Shown: positions 17,401 to 26,581, counted from the stretch's first letter. The stretch is DNA of 43,379 nucleotides from Peptostreptococcaceae bacterium (GCA_025210335.1 JAOARY010000043.1:1-43379), one strand, 5' to 3'. Notes: a model not told the origin generated them from the sequence alone. Numbers and translations: made by a program.

Positions 17401-19407
17401 TTAATTTATTGTTATATTCTCTATTGTATCATTAATTTTATCTATAATAAGCAGAGATTTCTTAGGTATCTTATTGGCAAAATAATACTTATCTTCATTC
17501 GAGTAATTACCCACAACTAGAAGTCTGTTTTGATAATTGCTAAGATAAAGTTCCTCTCCAATCATTTTATAATTAGTATATGCATATAATGATGCCTTCT
17601 TTGAAAAAGCTGATAATTTATTCATCGTATCTATAAACTCTTCATTCTTAGATATGTGAAATAAATTCATATTTATTTTTGGCATATAATTAAACATAAA
17701 CATATCCATTATAAGCTCTTTATTATTTATATCATCTTTTGTTATTTCAACTATTTTAAATATACTATCATTAAAAACTATATTAAAAAGTGGTAAAAAT
17801 TTATCTCTATCCCTCAAGTCTGGATTTTTTATATTTAATGATCTTTCCAAATAATCATAATTAAATGGTGTAAATACCTTATCACCCTTTGTTCCCGTAA
17901 TCAAATTATATTTATCTTTTATATATTTAGCTCTTTCTTTTCTTCCTAAATAATCATCTTTTTTATTACTCTTATGAAGCTGTGAATAATCATCATTTAA
18001 GCTCATCGTTCCATCTTCTTCTAAATATACTGCATTAAAATCAACTTCTTCTTTTATAGAATCTAATTTCTTTTGAACATAATAATTAGATATAGCTGGA
18101 TTTAAAACATACATATCATCAACTATTAAATTTGTTCCATCTTCTTTTACAATCGAACCATTTTTAGATAAATCTCTTAAATAATTATAATTTAACTTCT
18201 TATCACTTATAGGCGTTGTAACTCTCATAAAATTTTCAGTTACACCAAGTAAAAAACCTCGTTCTAACATAACATTACAAAATTCATAAAAAGGCAATGT
18301 ATCTTCATAATTAACATGAATATATGCATTTTTTATTTGGAATTTTGTAAAAAATCTTTCAAAATCCTTATTATAAGATCTTGCAAATAAAGTATCATAT
18401 TCTTTTATAACTTTTAATCTATCTTCTTTAGATTTTATTACTTCATCATTAGATATATCTTCCTCCAAAATATTTTTCGACTCCACCAATATTTGATTTG
18501 ATTCATTTATAATAACTTCTTTTATTTCTTTTTCCATTTCTATCAATTTATTTTGTTTCTCCAATTTTATTACATTATCAATTCCATCTTCATAATATTT
18601 ATCTCTTAATTTAGAATCCGTTACAAAATGTATAGTTCCTAAAAGTTTTTCACAAATAGGATAATCTTTTATTCTATTTTTTATATTTATAAATTTATTT
18701 TCTCTTATAAGATAATTCCTATAATCAAAAGCTCCTTGTAATAGATTATTTTCATTAAATACTATTTCAAAACCAAAATATCTCTTGTTCCAGTTTTTCT
18801 TAAATTCATGATTGTATGAAAAACCTTCTTTTGAAAATACTAAAAACGAATCAAATGGATTTTTCATTATATAAGTTATATTAGTATTCTTATAACCAAG
18901 TGCATAAAAAGGCATTGAAAAATCTTCAATCATCGTAGATTTTACTTCATTTAAAAAATCTATACTCTCCAAATCTTTATTTGAATAGCTGTAACCCTGT
19001 TTATATGGCATTATAACATTTTTAAGTCTATCATCATCATATGAAATTTTAGGCCATGTAAAACTCCCTATTTTACTTGTTTCAATATTTACATCTACTT
19101 TATTTTTTATAAGCTCTATATCAAATTTTATATCTTCATTTGGTATATAAAAACTTAGTTTATTGTCCTCTAATTTTAAATCTTTTATTTCATAATCTTT
19201 TAAAGGCTTTGATATTAAATATTCTTTATTTTTATACAAAGCTGTTATTTCCAATGTATTGGGATTTATCTGTAATTTCATATCAAATGATTTTAACACT
19301 TTTAAATCATTTTTTTCTTTATTTATCACTTCTTCCTTATCATTGCAAGATGTCAATGTAAATATGAATACGAAAAGAAGAAAGCAATATAGAAAATTTT
19401 TTTTCAT
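17401..19407 (-). CDS. Large lipoprotein, possibly glycoside-hydrolase-like (DUF5696-type)
   Basis: About 668 residues. The signal peptide MKKNFLYCFLLFVFIFTLTS leads to a lipobox Cys at about residue 21. I chose ATG 19407 because AAAGGAAGG precedes it and the kinase stop codon ends just one base upstream; the frame is open to 19428 but that start has no ribosome binding site. The first half is beta-rich; a coiled-coil-like Glu/Lys stretch lies at about 275-335. The second half, with segments such as VYLEEDGTMS, resembles degenerate TIM-barrel glycosidases of the DUF5696 kind. That likeness is weak and from memory. Last gene of the two-component cluster; the role may be cell-wall related (inference). 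Confidence 0.8.
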   Translation of the reverse strand: MKKNFLYCFLLFVFIFTLTSCNDKEEVINKEKNDLKVLKSFDMKLQINPNTLEITALYKNKEYLISKPLKDYEIKDLKLEDNKLSFYIPNEDIKFDIELIKNKVDVNIETSKIGSFTWPKISYDDDRLKNVIMPYKQGYSYSNKDLESIDFLNEVKSTMIEDFSMPFYALGYKNTNITYIMKNPFDSFLVFSKEGFSYNHEFKKNWNKRYFGFEIVFNENNLLQGAFDYRNYLIRENKFINIKNRIKDYPICEKLLGTIHFVTDSKLRDKYYEDGIDNVIKLEKQNKLIEMEKEIKEVIINESNQILVESKNILEEDISNDEVIKSKEDRLKVIKEYDTLFARSYNKDFERFFTKFQIKNAYIHVNYEDTLPFYEFCNVMLERGFLLGVTENFMRVTTPISDKKLNYNYLRDLSKNGSIVKEDGTNLIVDDMYVLNPAISNYYVQKKLDSIKEEVDFNAVYLEEDGTMSLNDDYSQLHKSNKKDDYLGRKERAKYIKDKYNLITGTKGDKVFTPFNYDYLERSLNIKNPDLRDRDKFLPLFNIVFNDSIFKIVEITKDDINNKELIMDMFMFNYMPKINMNLFHISKNEEFIDTMNKLSAFSKKASLYAYTNYKMIGEELYLSNYQNRLLVVGNYSNEDKYYFANKIPKKSLLIIDKINDTIENITIN

Positions 19408-19408
19408 A

Positions 19409-20884
19409 TTATTCCTTCCTTTCATCATTATAATTTAATTCCTTTTGCATTCTTTTATTTAATCTATCTTCTATCGTCTCTTTTAATTCTTTTAATACTA
19501 TTGTTACTTTTGTTCCCTTTTGGAATTTACTTTCCATCAAAAATTCTCCATCATGAAGCTTTATAATCTCTGTTGTTATAGAAAGTCCAAGCCCACTACC
19601 AGGAAGTTGATTATCAACTCTAAAGAATTTATCTTTTGCTTTTTCAAGATCATCCTTCTTCATACCAATTCCGTTATCTTCAATTTCCATATAGATTTTA
19701 TTTTTCTTTTTATACATTTTTAGACCAATAAATCTATAAGTTTTTTTCTTGTCCATATATTTAATAGAATTATCAACAACATTTATAAGTATTTGTTTTA
19801 ATCTATTTTGATCTCCAAATACATAAAAATCCTTATTCCCTGGTATATCTAAATCCAAATCAATCATTTCATCTTGAAATCTATATCTAAATTGACTTGC
19901 CACTTGTATCATAAGTTGTTTTATATCAACCTTATGAGGTTCTATTTTGATTCTATTTAATTCAAATCTAGAAAAATCCAAAAGCTCATTAACTAAAGTT
20001 ATGAATCTATTTATCTCATTTATAATTATTTCAAGTCCTCTATTTAAAGAATCTACATCTTTGTAATTCCCATAAAATAAGGTTTCTGCCCACCCTTTTA
20101 CAGAAGTTAGCGGTGTTCTTAATTCATGTGATATTGAAGAAATAAAATCATTTTTTAATTTATCTGCCTTTTTTATCTCTTTTGACATATGATTAAATGC
20201 ATCTGCAAGTTCACCAATTTCATCATCATTATATTTTCTAGCCTCTTTTGAAAAATCCTTCTTTGCCATTTGTTGTGCTGATTTCTTAAGTTCCATTATT
20301 GGCACAACTATACTATTTGCAAGTATTAAAGATAATATCAAAGAAAGTGCTAATACAACTAATCCTAGGGATATGGATGTAAAATAAACCTTGTAAATAA
20401 GATTATATAATTTATCCGTTGAAACACTGTATCTTAAAACAAAATTTATCTCATCATTTTTAACAAGAGGTATGCTAAGAGCCATTATATTTTCATCTGT
20501 AAGCTCATTTTTACCTTTAAATATTTCCATTTCCATAGATTTTAAGGCTTCTTGATACTCTAAAAAATTTATTTCTTTATTCGATGCAAAACCTTCTTTG
20601 TCATATATTATATGATTTTTAGTATCTAATATTTGAACATTTGTCTTATCATCTTTTACTATTATATTTTCGATTATATAATTTAAATCATCCTCTTTTG
20701 AAGCTGCTAATGATTTTTTGCTCTTATAAAACTCCGTTGCCAAAGAACCTTTGTTTAGTAAATACTGTTGTGCACCATATACATAATATCTGTTTACAAG
20801 TACCAAAAATGCACCTTCTAATATCAATAGGACTAATAATACTATAATAAGATAGTTAAATATTATTTTTCCTCTTATCCCCAT
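19409..20884 (-). CDS. Sensor histidine kinase (PhoR/WalK type)
   Basis: A 491-residue membrane kinase. Membrane helices lie at about 8-30 and 165-188, framing an outside sensor of about 130 residues. HAMP follows (about 190-240), then the phospho-acceptor box SSISHELRTPLTS with His at about 253. The ATP-binding domain has N-box NVVDNSIKYM, G1 DNGIGM and the G2 motif GSGLGLSI. I chose ATG 20884: GAGGAGAGG precedes it and the regulator's stop lies one base upstream. The frame is open to 20914 without a ribosome binding site. It phosphorylates the adjacent OmpR-type regulator. The two flanking lipoproteins suggest it senses the cell envelope (inference). Confidence 0.93.
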   Translation of the reverse strand: MGIRGKIIFNYLIIVLLVLLILEGAFLVLVNRYYVYGAQQYLLNKGSLATEFYKSKKSLAASKEDDLNYIIENIIVKDDKTNVQILDTKNHIIYDKEGFASNKEINFLEYQEALKSMEMEIFKGKNELTDENIMALSIPLVKNDEINFVLRYSVSTDKLYNLIYKVYFTSISLGLVVLALSLILSLILANSIVVPIMELKKSAQQMAKKDFSKEARKYNDDEIGELADAFNHMSKEIKKADKLKNDFISSISHELRTPLTSVKGWAETLFYGNYKDVDSLNRGLEIIINEINRFITLVNELLDFSRFELNRIKIEPHKVDIKQLMIQVASQFRYRFQDEMIDLDLDIPGNKDFYVFGDQNRLKQILINVVDNSIKYMDKKKTYRFIGLKMYKKKNKIYMEIEDNGIGMKKDDLEKAKDKFFRVDNQLPGSGLGLSITTEIIKLHDGEFLMESKFQKGTKVTIVLKELKETIEDRLNKRMQKELNYNDERKE

Positions 20885-20885
20885 A

Positions 20886-21587
20886 TTATTCCTCTCCTCT
20901 AAAGCAATAACCATATCCCCATACTGTTTCTATATGTTTTGGAGAAGATGGGTTTAATTCTACCTTTCTTCTTATTCTTCTTATATTAACATCCAGTACT
21001 TTTAGATCTATTATGCAGTTCTTTCCCCAAACTCTATCCATGATATCATCTCTACTTAAAGCCTTATTTGGATTTTCCATAAATAATCTTATTATCTCAA
21101 ATTCAGTTGGTGTTAATATTATCTCTTCTTCTTCTTTAAAGAATCTTTTTTTATCTAAATCTAATAAGAAATGTGCAAATTTTATTTCATTTGTGAATTT
21201 CTCCTTACTCATCTTACTAACTCTTCTGTATAACGCATTTATTCTTGCAATAAGTTCAATTGGACTAAATGGTTTTACTATATAATCATCCGCACCACAA
21301 CCAAATCCTAATACTTTATCCGCATCCGTTCCTTTTGCAGTAAGCATTATTATACCCATATCAGGATTTTTTTCTCTTAGTTTTTTACAAACATCTATTC
21401 CACTGATTCCAGGAAGCATTACATCTAGTAACGCAATATCAATTTTTTCTTCAGTTTTTTCAAATATTTCTAAAGCTTCTTCTCCACTTTCAGCTTCAAC
21501 TGTTTCAAAATTATTAAACATCAAATTTTCTTTTATAAAACTTCTAATTGGAAATTCATCCTCTAATATTAATACTTTTATTGCCAT
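20886..21587 (-). CDS. OmpR/PhoB-family response regulator
   Basis: A 233-residue two-domain regulator. Receiver: acidic pair E9-D10, phospho-acceptor Asp55 in LLDVMLPG, the conserved Thr in LTAKG (about 83) and Lys in VKPFSP (about 105). The C-terminal winged helix (about 130-233) has the RRIRRKVE recognition helix and the final ETVWGYGYCF hairpin of this family. I prefer ATG 21587, since GGGAG lies 8 nt upstream; a GTG 9 nt earlier is possible but overlaps that site. It is the DNA-binding partner of the kinase whose gene follows with one base between stop and start. Confidence 0.95.
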   Translation of the reverse strand: MAIKVLILEDEFPIRSFIKENLMFNNFETVEAESGEEALEIFEKTEEKIDIALLDVMLPGISGIDVCKKLREKNPDMGIIMLTAKGTDADKVLGFGCGADDYIVKPFSPIELIARINALYRRVSKMSKEKFTNEIKFAHFLLDLDKKRFFKEEEEIILTPTEFEIIRLFMENPNKALSRDDIMDRVWGKNCIIDLKVLDVNIRRIRRKVELNPSSPKHIETVWGYGYCFRGEE

Positions 21588-21612
21588 TTTTATCACTCCC
21601 AGTATAAATTCA

Positions 21613-22986
21613 TTAATCTTTTAATATTTCAAACTTATCTTTTAAATCTATTCTTTTTAATAAATTCTCATGACTTTCTTTAAACGCTCTATATTTGTAT
21701 TCATTCAAATTAGGATTTAATTTAAAAAATACATATCTTGAATTTCTTCCAAGTACATCATAGGTTCTTCCTTCTTTTATGAAGATATTTCTAACTTCTT
21801 CAGCTCTATCCTTATTAACTTTTGCAAGAGTAAATAATTCTTTATTATGGTTAACATCCTTACCTGTGTATCTAAATTTGGTTTCATGATAGAAATTTCT
21901 TTCCTTTGTTTCTATTGTGAACTTACCATATAAAAACTGTGGTAATAGTATTTTATACTCTTGTTCAAAATCTATATAATATTCAGCTTTAGGATTTAAT
22001 CCACCATTATATTCATACCAAACTCTTATAAAAACTTTATTCCTAAGATTTTCATTTGAATAAACAGTTATCGGTTTTGGTATTCCAATTTCCATAATTC
22101 CATCGTCATCTATATCAATACTTCCAAGTGGATATGTTTGGAATGTTTGAATCTCTTCTATTCTTTCAGTTATATCATTAAATACTGTTTTAAGCATACC
22201 ATTTTCATAGGTTATAATATTTGTATATCCAGAGTTTGCAACATCATAATCTATAAATAAAGCTTTTTTATTCTTTGTCATATTTGCAATTTCACTTTTG
22301 GATACATTATCTACAAAGCTATTTGTATTTATATATGATGTTTTTATCAAATTAAGTTCATCATCTAATTTATACTGTTCTACTAAAGCTTCATTTTCTT
22401 CCTTATTTACTTTTATCGAATATAATTCATTTTTTAAATCATTATCAAGATCTCCAATTTCAAAACTTGTATAATTTATTGTGTCTATTTTTCTTAAATT
22501 ATCATTTTTAAATGTATATATATCAAGTGTTTTATATTTATTTTTACCATTATACCAACCCATCAATAACTCTGGATTTTTGTCTCCCGTTAAATCTACA
22601 AAACTAGCATCTAATAAAAAGATTCCATCACCTTGAATATAGTTTGAAACTTCAAAATATCCATCAACATCCTTTAGTACAAAGGCTCCTATTTGATAGT
22701 ATTCTTTCATAGCTTCATAAAAAACAATAACTTCTTCCTTATCATCTCCATCTAAATCAACTAAATTAACAGAACTACCACCCTTTGATTCATATGGTAT
22801 TGCAAGCTTACCATTTGTAGGCATATAGGTATCTACTGCATTTTTTATCTCGACCGTATATGGCTCTATCTTGGGTTTTTGCAAAAGTTCTTCTGGGGTT
22901 ACTATTCCAATACATCCACTAAATAAAAATGTAGTTAGAATAATAAAAAGAATTTTTACAAAATTTTTTTTACTTCCTTTAATCAT
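21613..22986 (-). CDS. Lipoprotein with FG-GAP/VCBS-like repeats
   Basis: A 457-residue lipoprotein; the signal peptide ends in the lipobox FSGC with the lipidated Cys at about residue 25. Repeated Asp-rich motifs such as DLDGDDKEEV (about 76-85), DLTGDKNPEL, DLDNDLKNEL and DIDDDGIMEI recur at intervals of about 50-130 residues. This is the calcium-binding loop pattern of FG-GAP/VCBS beta-propeller repeats. It probably folds as a propeller on the outer face of the membrane. It is the first gene of a run that continues into regulator, kinase and second lipoprotein, 16-26 bp before the regulator. AAGGATGAT precedes the ATG. The function is unknown; a sensory partner or target of the kinase is inference. 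Confidence 0.82.
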   Translation of the reverse strand: MIKGSKKNFVKILFIILTTFLFSGCIGIVTPEELLQKPKIEPYTVEIKNAVDTYMPTNGKLAIPYESKGGSSVNLVDLDGDDKEEVIVFYEAMKEYYQIGAFVLKDVDGYFEVSNYIQGDGIFLLDASFVDLTGDKNPELLMGWYNGKNKYKTLDIYTFKNDNLRKIDTINYTSFEIGDLDNDLKNELYSIKVNKEENEALVEQYKLDDELNLIKTSYINTNSFVDNVSKSEIANMTKNKKALFIDYDVANSGYTNIITYENGMLKTVFNDITERIEEIQTFQTYPLGSIDIDDDGIMEIGIPKPITVYSNENLRNKVFIRVWYEYNGGLNPKAEYYIDFEQEYKILLPQFLYGKFTIETKERNFYHETKFRYTGKDVNHNKELFTLAKVNKDRAEEVRNIFIKEGRTYDVLGRNSRYVFFKLNPNLNEYKYRAFKESHENLLKRIDLKDKFEILKD

Positions 22987-23161
22987 TCATATCATCCTTT
23001 TTTAATATATAAACTCTTATCTATTTATTATATATTATTTTTTTGTATTTTTCTTGCTTTAGTAGTTAAGCTATATTTACAATTGGTTATTTTTTTAACT
23101 AATTCTAGCAAAATTATATTTATATTTGTTTTTATATTAAATTATATTTATTTTTTGTAAT

Positions 23162-23194
23162 AAAAAAAGAATCCTTATTCAGATTCTTTTTTCT
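23162..23194 (-). terminator. znu operon terminator
   Basis: On the minus strand AAAAAAGAATC-TGAATAAG-GATTCTTTTTTT forms a stem with a T-run, about 85 nt after the znuB-like stop. Confidence 0.88.
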
Positions 23195-23276
23195 AAACTA
23201 AAGTTAACTCTTGAATTATAAAATAAAAAACTAAATATATTGTTTTTATTTTTTATTTATATAAAAATTTTTATTT

Positions 23277-24077
23277 TTAATTTTTTATTTTTAATCCAGT
23301 TAAAAAGAATGCTACTATAGAAATCAATATAATACTTGCCCCTGATGGTATATTTAGATAATAAGATAAAGTAAGTCCTAATAAAGAAAATACTATTCCT
23401 AGTAAAGAGCTTAGGATCATTATATGTTTTAAATCAAATGTAAACTTCTTAGCAATGGTTGGTGGTATTGTAAGCATCGAAATAGAAAGTATTATACCCA
23501 CAACTTTTATTAAAAGTACTATACTTATCGCTATTAATATATATATTATTATTTCTAATTTGTTTACAGATAATTTTATTATCTTTGCATATTCCTCATC
23601 AAATAAATATATTTTCCAATAATTAAATAAACTACTGATAGTAAGTATTACAATCAAAGTCAGTATTGCCATTATATAAAGATACAATCTATTTACAGTT
23701 AATATATCTCCAAATAAATAAGAACTCATATCTGGTGGATAACCAGGTGTCATTGATATAAAAAGTATTCCAATTGCCATTCCAGCAGCCCAAAACATAC
23801 TCACTATTGTATCTGCATAAGCATTTGTTCTCTTTTGTATTTGGCTAACACTAAGCGATGATATTATAGCAAATATAAGTCCACCTAAAATAGGTTCTAT
23901 GGAAAAATAATATCCTGCTCCAATTCCACCAAAAGAAGCATGGGCTATTCCTCCACTCATTCCTACAAGACGTTTTTCAACTATAATTGTCCCTATTATT
24001 CCACATATCAAACTTCCAAGTATCGCAGCAAAAACTGCATTTTGCATATATTCATATCTAAAAATTGCTTCTAACAT
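23277..24077 (-). CDS. Metal ABC transporter permease (ZnuB-like)
   Basis: A 266-residue integral membrane protein of the ABC-3 family, permease of zinc or manganese importers. About eight hydrophobic segments are visible. The motif GISHASFGG-like segment appears here as GGIAHASFGGIGAG (about 42-55), and the LKVVGIIL-type coupling region as IKVVGIILSISMLTIPP (about 190-206). It starts immediately after the ATPase stop codon, so the two are translationally coupled. It forms a dimer in the membrane with two ATPase subunits. Zn is favoured over Mn by the His-rich binding protein upstream. Confidence 0.93.
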   Translation of the reverse strand: MLEAIFRYEYMQNAVFAAILGSLICGIIGTIIVEKRLVGMSGGIAHASFGGIGAGYYFSIEPILGGLIFAIISSLSVSQIQKRTNAYADTIVSMFWAAGMAIGILFISMTPGYPPDMSSYLFGDILTVNRLYLYIMAILTLIVILTISSLFNYWKIYLFDEEYAKIIKLSVNKLEIIIYILIAISIVLLIKVVGIILSISMLTIPPTIAKKFTFDLKHIMILSSLLGIVFSLLGLTLSYYLNIPSGASIILISIVAFFLTGLKIKN

Positions 24078-24812
24078 CTATTTCCCTACCTTCATAAGTT
24101 CTTCTTGGATTTTTACCCCTTCTACAAACCAATCAATAGGACAACAAACTTCTTTACCATTTTTAATTTCTTTGCTCAATTTATGAATATGTGCTTTTTG
24201 ATTGATATAAATTATAGTATCCACTAGTTCTGGAAGTTCTTTTATCTCGTGACTTATCAGAATTAGAGTCATTTCCTTTTTTAAATTCTTTAATAAATTA
24301 TATATTTCTACTTTGGAATCTTGATCAACTCCAGCAGTTGGTTCATCAAGTATTAATATATTTGGATGATTCATCAATGCCCTAGCTATCAAAACTCTTT
24401 GTAATTGTCCCCCGCTTAATTGTCCTATTTGTCTTTTTCTAAGCTCATAAATTCCTAATTTGTCCATAACCTCTTTTGAATGTTCCTTTATTTCTTTTGA
24501 AAAGCTATATAATGGTCTTATTTTTTTTGGCAAATGCCCTGTCAATATAACATCTTCAACTGATATTGGAAACCTATGGTCAAATGATTTATTTTGAGGT
24601 ACGTAGCCAATAACGCTATCTTCCTCTAAATTTATTTCTCCACTTTTTGGAGTTATTAAACCCAATATTGTTTTTACAAAAGTAGATTTACCTCCACCAT
24701 TAGGCCCTATTATTCCAACAAATTCCCCTTTATCTATTTTTAGATTTACTCCAGATAAAGCCTTTACATGTCCATAATTTACTTTTAAATCTTTAACAGA
24801 TAAAATACTCAT
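24078..24812 (-). CDS. Metal ABC transporter ATP-binding protein (ZnuC-like)
   Basis: A 244-residue ABC ATPase. Walker A is GPNGGGKST (about 36-44), the signature is LSGGQLQRV (about 133-141), Walker B with its Glu is LILDEPTAG (about 153-161), and the switch His is in ISHEIKEL near 186. It is the energy subunit of the metal importer. The gene lies 8 bp after the binding-protein gene and touches the permease gene, all read in one operon. Confidence 0.95.
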   Translation of the reverse strand: MSILSVKDLKVNYGHVKALSGVNLKIDKGEFVGIIGPNGGGKSTFVKTILGLITPKSGEINLEEDSVIGYVPQNKSFDHRFPISVEDVILTGHLPKKIRPLYSFSKEIKEHSKEVMDKLGIYELRKRQIGQLSGGQLQRVLIARALMNHPNILILDEPTAGVDQDSKVEIYNLLKNLKKEMTLILISHEIKELPELVDTIIYINQKAHIHKLSKEIKNGKEVCCPIDWFVEGVKIQEELMKVGK

Positions 24813-24820
24813 TTCCTCAC

Positions 24821-25843
24821 CTACTCTTTTAATGCTTCTTCAAACGCTTTAATTATTATGTTCATATTATCTATATAATTTGGTGAAAGTGGTGCAATTT
24901 CATTTACTTTTCCATCAATTTCATTTGCAATTACATTTGCTTGTTGACTATCAAATTCAGCTTGATAAAATACAACATGTATATCATTTGATTTGGCAAA
25001 TTCTATTACTTTTGCTAAATGTGATGCAGTAGCTTCTTTTCCGTTCTTTTCTATTGCAACCATATTAAGACCATAATCATCAGCAAAATAGCCAAGTGAT
25101 GGATGCATTATTATAAATGATTTATTTTTATAATTAGATAATGTATTTTTTATTGATTCATCTAATTTAATTAATTCTTCTTTGTATGCTTTTGCATTAG
25201 CTTCATATATATCTTTGTTTTTTGGATCTAAATTCATAAGTTCTTTTTGTATTTGGTCAACCATAACAATTGCTCTTTTAGGTGACATCCATATATGAGG
25301 GTCTCTTCCTTCATGAGAATGGTCATGATGTTCTTCTTCATTAATTTCATCATGATGGTCGTCATGATGGTCATCGTGATAATCATCATGTTTTGCTTCA
25401 TGTCCATCATGATGAGAATGATTTGAATGATTTTCTTCATCATGGTGAATTTCTTCATGATGTATAGTTGCATCAAAATATCTGTCCTCATATATTTCAT
25501 TTACCTTTTTGTCCAAATTAATTATCTTTACATCTGCTTGATTAACAGCAGGAATTATATTTGTAGCTTCTGTTGGTACACCTACAGAAAAATATAAGCT
25601 AGATTCACTCATCATACTCATTTCTTTTGGCGTCGGTTGATAATTCGCTGGGCTTGCTCCTGGTGGTATCATGACTGTAGTTTTTACTAAATCTCCACCG
25701 ACTTTCTTAACAAAATTATCTATTGGAAGTATTGATGAAGATATATTTATTACTTCTTTTTCTACTTCTTTCTTTTCATTATTGCAAGCAGTAAATGCTA
25801 ATAATACTATTATTGCTAATAAAATTTTTAATGTTCTTTTCAT
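24821..25843 (-). CDS. Zinc-binding lipoprotein (ZnuA/AdcA-like)
   Basis: A 340-residue cluster A-I solute-binding lipoprotein. The lipobox is TACN with Cys at about residue 20. A His/Asp/Glu-rich loop (about 125-185) contains more than 20 His; such loops mark zinc-binding members and collect or sense zinc. Family metal ligands are expected at the His after the loop (DPHIWMSP, about 188) and at IMHPSLGYFADDYG (about 246). It captures zinc outside and hands it to the membrane permease. A Fur/Zur-like box lies over its transcription start. AGG-rich Shine-Dalgarno GGAGGCC precedes the ATG. Confidence 0.93.
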   Translation of the reverse strand: MKRTLKILLAIIVLLAFTACNNEKKEVEKEVINISSSILPIDNFVKKVGGDLVKTTVMIPPGASPANYQPTPKEMSMMSESSLYFSVGVPTEATNIIPAVNQADVKIINLDKKVNEIYEDRYFDATIHHEEIHHDEENHSNHSHHDGHEAKHDDYHDDHHDDHHDEINEEEHHDHSHEGRDPHIWMSPKRAIVMVDQIQKELMNLDPKNKDIYEANAKAYKEELIKLDESIKNTLSNYKNKSFIIMHPSLGYFADDYGLNMVAIEKNGKEATASHLAKVIEFAKSNDIHVVFYQAEFDSQQANVIANEIDGKVNEIAPLSPNYIDNMNIIIKAFEEALKE

Positions 25844-25880
25844 TTTAGGCCTCCATTTATTTTAATTATCCATTTCTAAT

Positions 25881-25895
25881 TGAAATTGATTTTCA
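25881..25895 (-). promoter_or_regulatory. Fur/Zur-like operator before the znu operon
   Basis: TGAAAAT-C-AATTTCA on the minus strand is a 7-1-7 inverted repeat with one mismatched pair, close to the Fur-family consensus. It lies about 14 nt downstream of the -10, at the likely transcription start. A zinc-loaded Zur bound here would block transcription when zinc is sufficient (family knowledge plus inference). Confidence 0.65.
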
Positions 25896-25908
25896 TTGAC
25901 ATTTTTAT

Positions 25909-25937
25909 ATTATATCATCATCCAAAATTTTTAGCAA
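25909..25937 (-). promoter_or_regulatory. znu operon promoter
   Basis: On the minus strand TTGCTA (25937-25932) and TATAAT (25914-25909) are exactly 17 nt apart. The -10 is perfect and the -35 matches 4-5 of 6. The start of transcription would fall within or next to the Fur/Zur-like box. Confidence 0.75.
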
Positions 25938-26016
25938 AATAATCTTTAACAATATTTAAATAAATACATTTTATTAAAATATATAATCTTCTTCTAATTT
26001 AATAAGTTTTCATGCA

Positions 26017-26052
26017 AATAAAGATAAAGCCTCTAAGGACTTTATCTTTGCT
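26017..26052. repeat. Inverted repeat between the SRP RNA terminator and the znu promoter
   Basis: AAGATAAAG (26021-26029) and CTTTATCTT (26040-26048) pair around a 10-nt loop, and GCAAA/TTTGC extends the arms imperfectly. It lacks a clean T-run. It may be a back-up terminator for the RNA unit upstream. Confidence 0.5.
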
Positions 26053-26152
26053 TAATCAACTATTTAAATTATCTGATTAATATAACGAGATAATTTAAAT
26101 TTATTTATACCCAATATTCTCAATTCAAATCTATATTTTTTAATAAATTAAA

Positions 26153-26192
26153 AAAAGCCACCGATAATACTCTTATCGATAGCTTTCTTATA
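26153..26192 (-). terminator. SRP RNA unit terminator
   Basis: On the minus strand AAAGCT-ATCGATAA-GAGTA-TTATCGG-TGGCTTTTTTT forms a stem of about 14 bp with one bulge and a T7 run. It lies about 10 nt after the SRP RNA 3' end. Confidence 0.9.
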
Positions 26193-26201
26193 TATATTAT
26201 G

Positions 26202-26480
26202 TAGGCTGTACACCAAAATTCGATTTGCATCCCCAAGCGCTACATTTGCAGTTAGCTCAACTTAGGCACTCCCAAATCACACACTGATGACTACTTACCG
26301 TTGCTTCCTTCCGGATCTGGCGGGGTTTATAGGTCAGCATTGTTTAGGACCCAAATCTCATCACCACTTACATAAGTCAGACCATGAAGACAACAAACCT
26401 CCAATTGGAATTCAATCCTGCTAAAGCGGATTGCAGGTTACAGGGCACCGCTAACTCCCCATCTAGTACAGCAAACTTTA
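26202..26480 (-). ncRNA. ffs: Signal recognition particle RNA (large bacterial type)
   Basis: On the minus strand the universal SRP apical loop region reads GATCCGGAAGGAAGCAACGG. The 5' part GGGGAGTTAGCGGTGCCCTG is the conserved start of the Alu domain, matching Bacillus scRNA. The 3' end GTGTACAGCC pairs with the 5' GCTGTAC near position 26470. The length of about 279 nt is right for the large type with an Alu domain, as in Bacillus and Clostridia, and unlike the 114-nt form of enterobacteria. It binds Ffh and directs membrane protein export. It begins only about 12 nt after the tRNA-Ser CCA end, leaving no room for a promoter of its own. Both ends are approximate. Confidence 0.97.
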
Positions 26481-26491
26481 TGACAATTTTG

Positions 26492-26581
26492 TGGCGGAGA
26501 GAGGGGGATTCGAACCCCCGAGACAGTTTCCCGCCTACACGCTTTCCAGGCGTGCACCTTCAACCTCTCGGTCATCTCTCC
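26492..26581 (-). tRNA. tRNA-Ser (GGA)
   Basis: The acceptor stem GGAGAGA pairs with TCTCTCC, followed by discriminator G and an encoded CCA. The anticodon loop CTGGAAA gives anticodon GGA, which reads UCC and UCU. The long variable arm is typical of class II serine tRNA. The gene lies directly between tadA and the SRP RNA. Its first 47 nt double as the 3' end of the tadA reading frame. Confidence 0.97.

Noticed and set aside
25234..25500. 88-codon minus-strand frame rich in Met and Ile in the zinc-binding protein gene
   Set aside because: It is the other frame of the CAT/GAT repeats that encode the His-rich loop.
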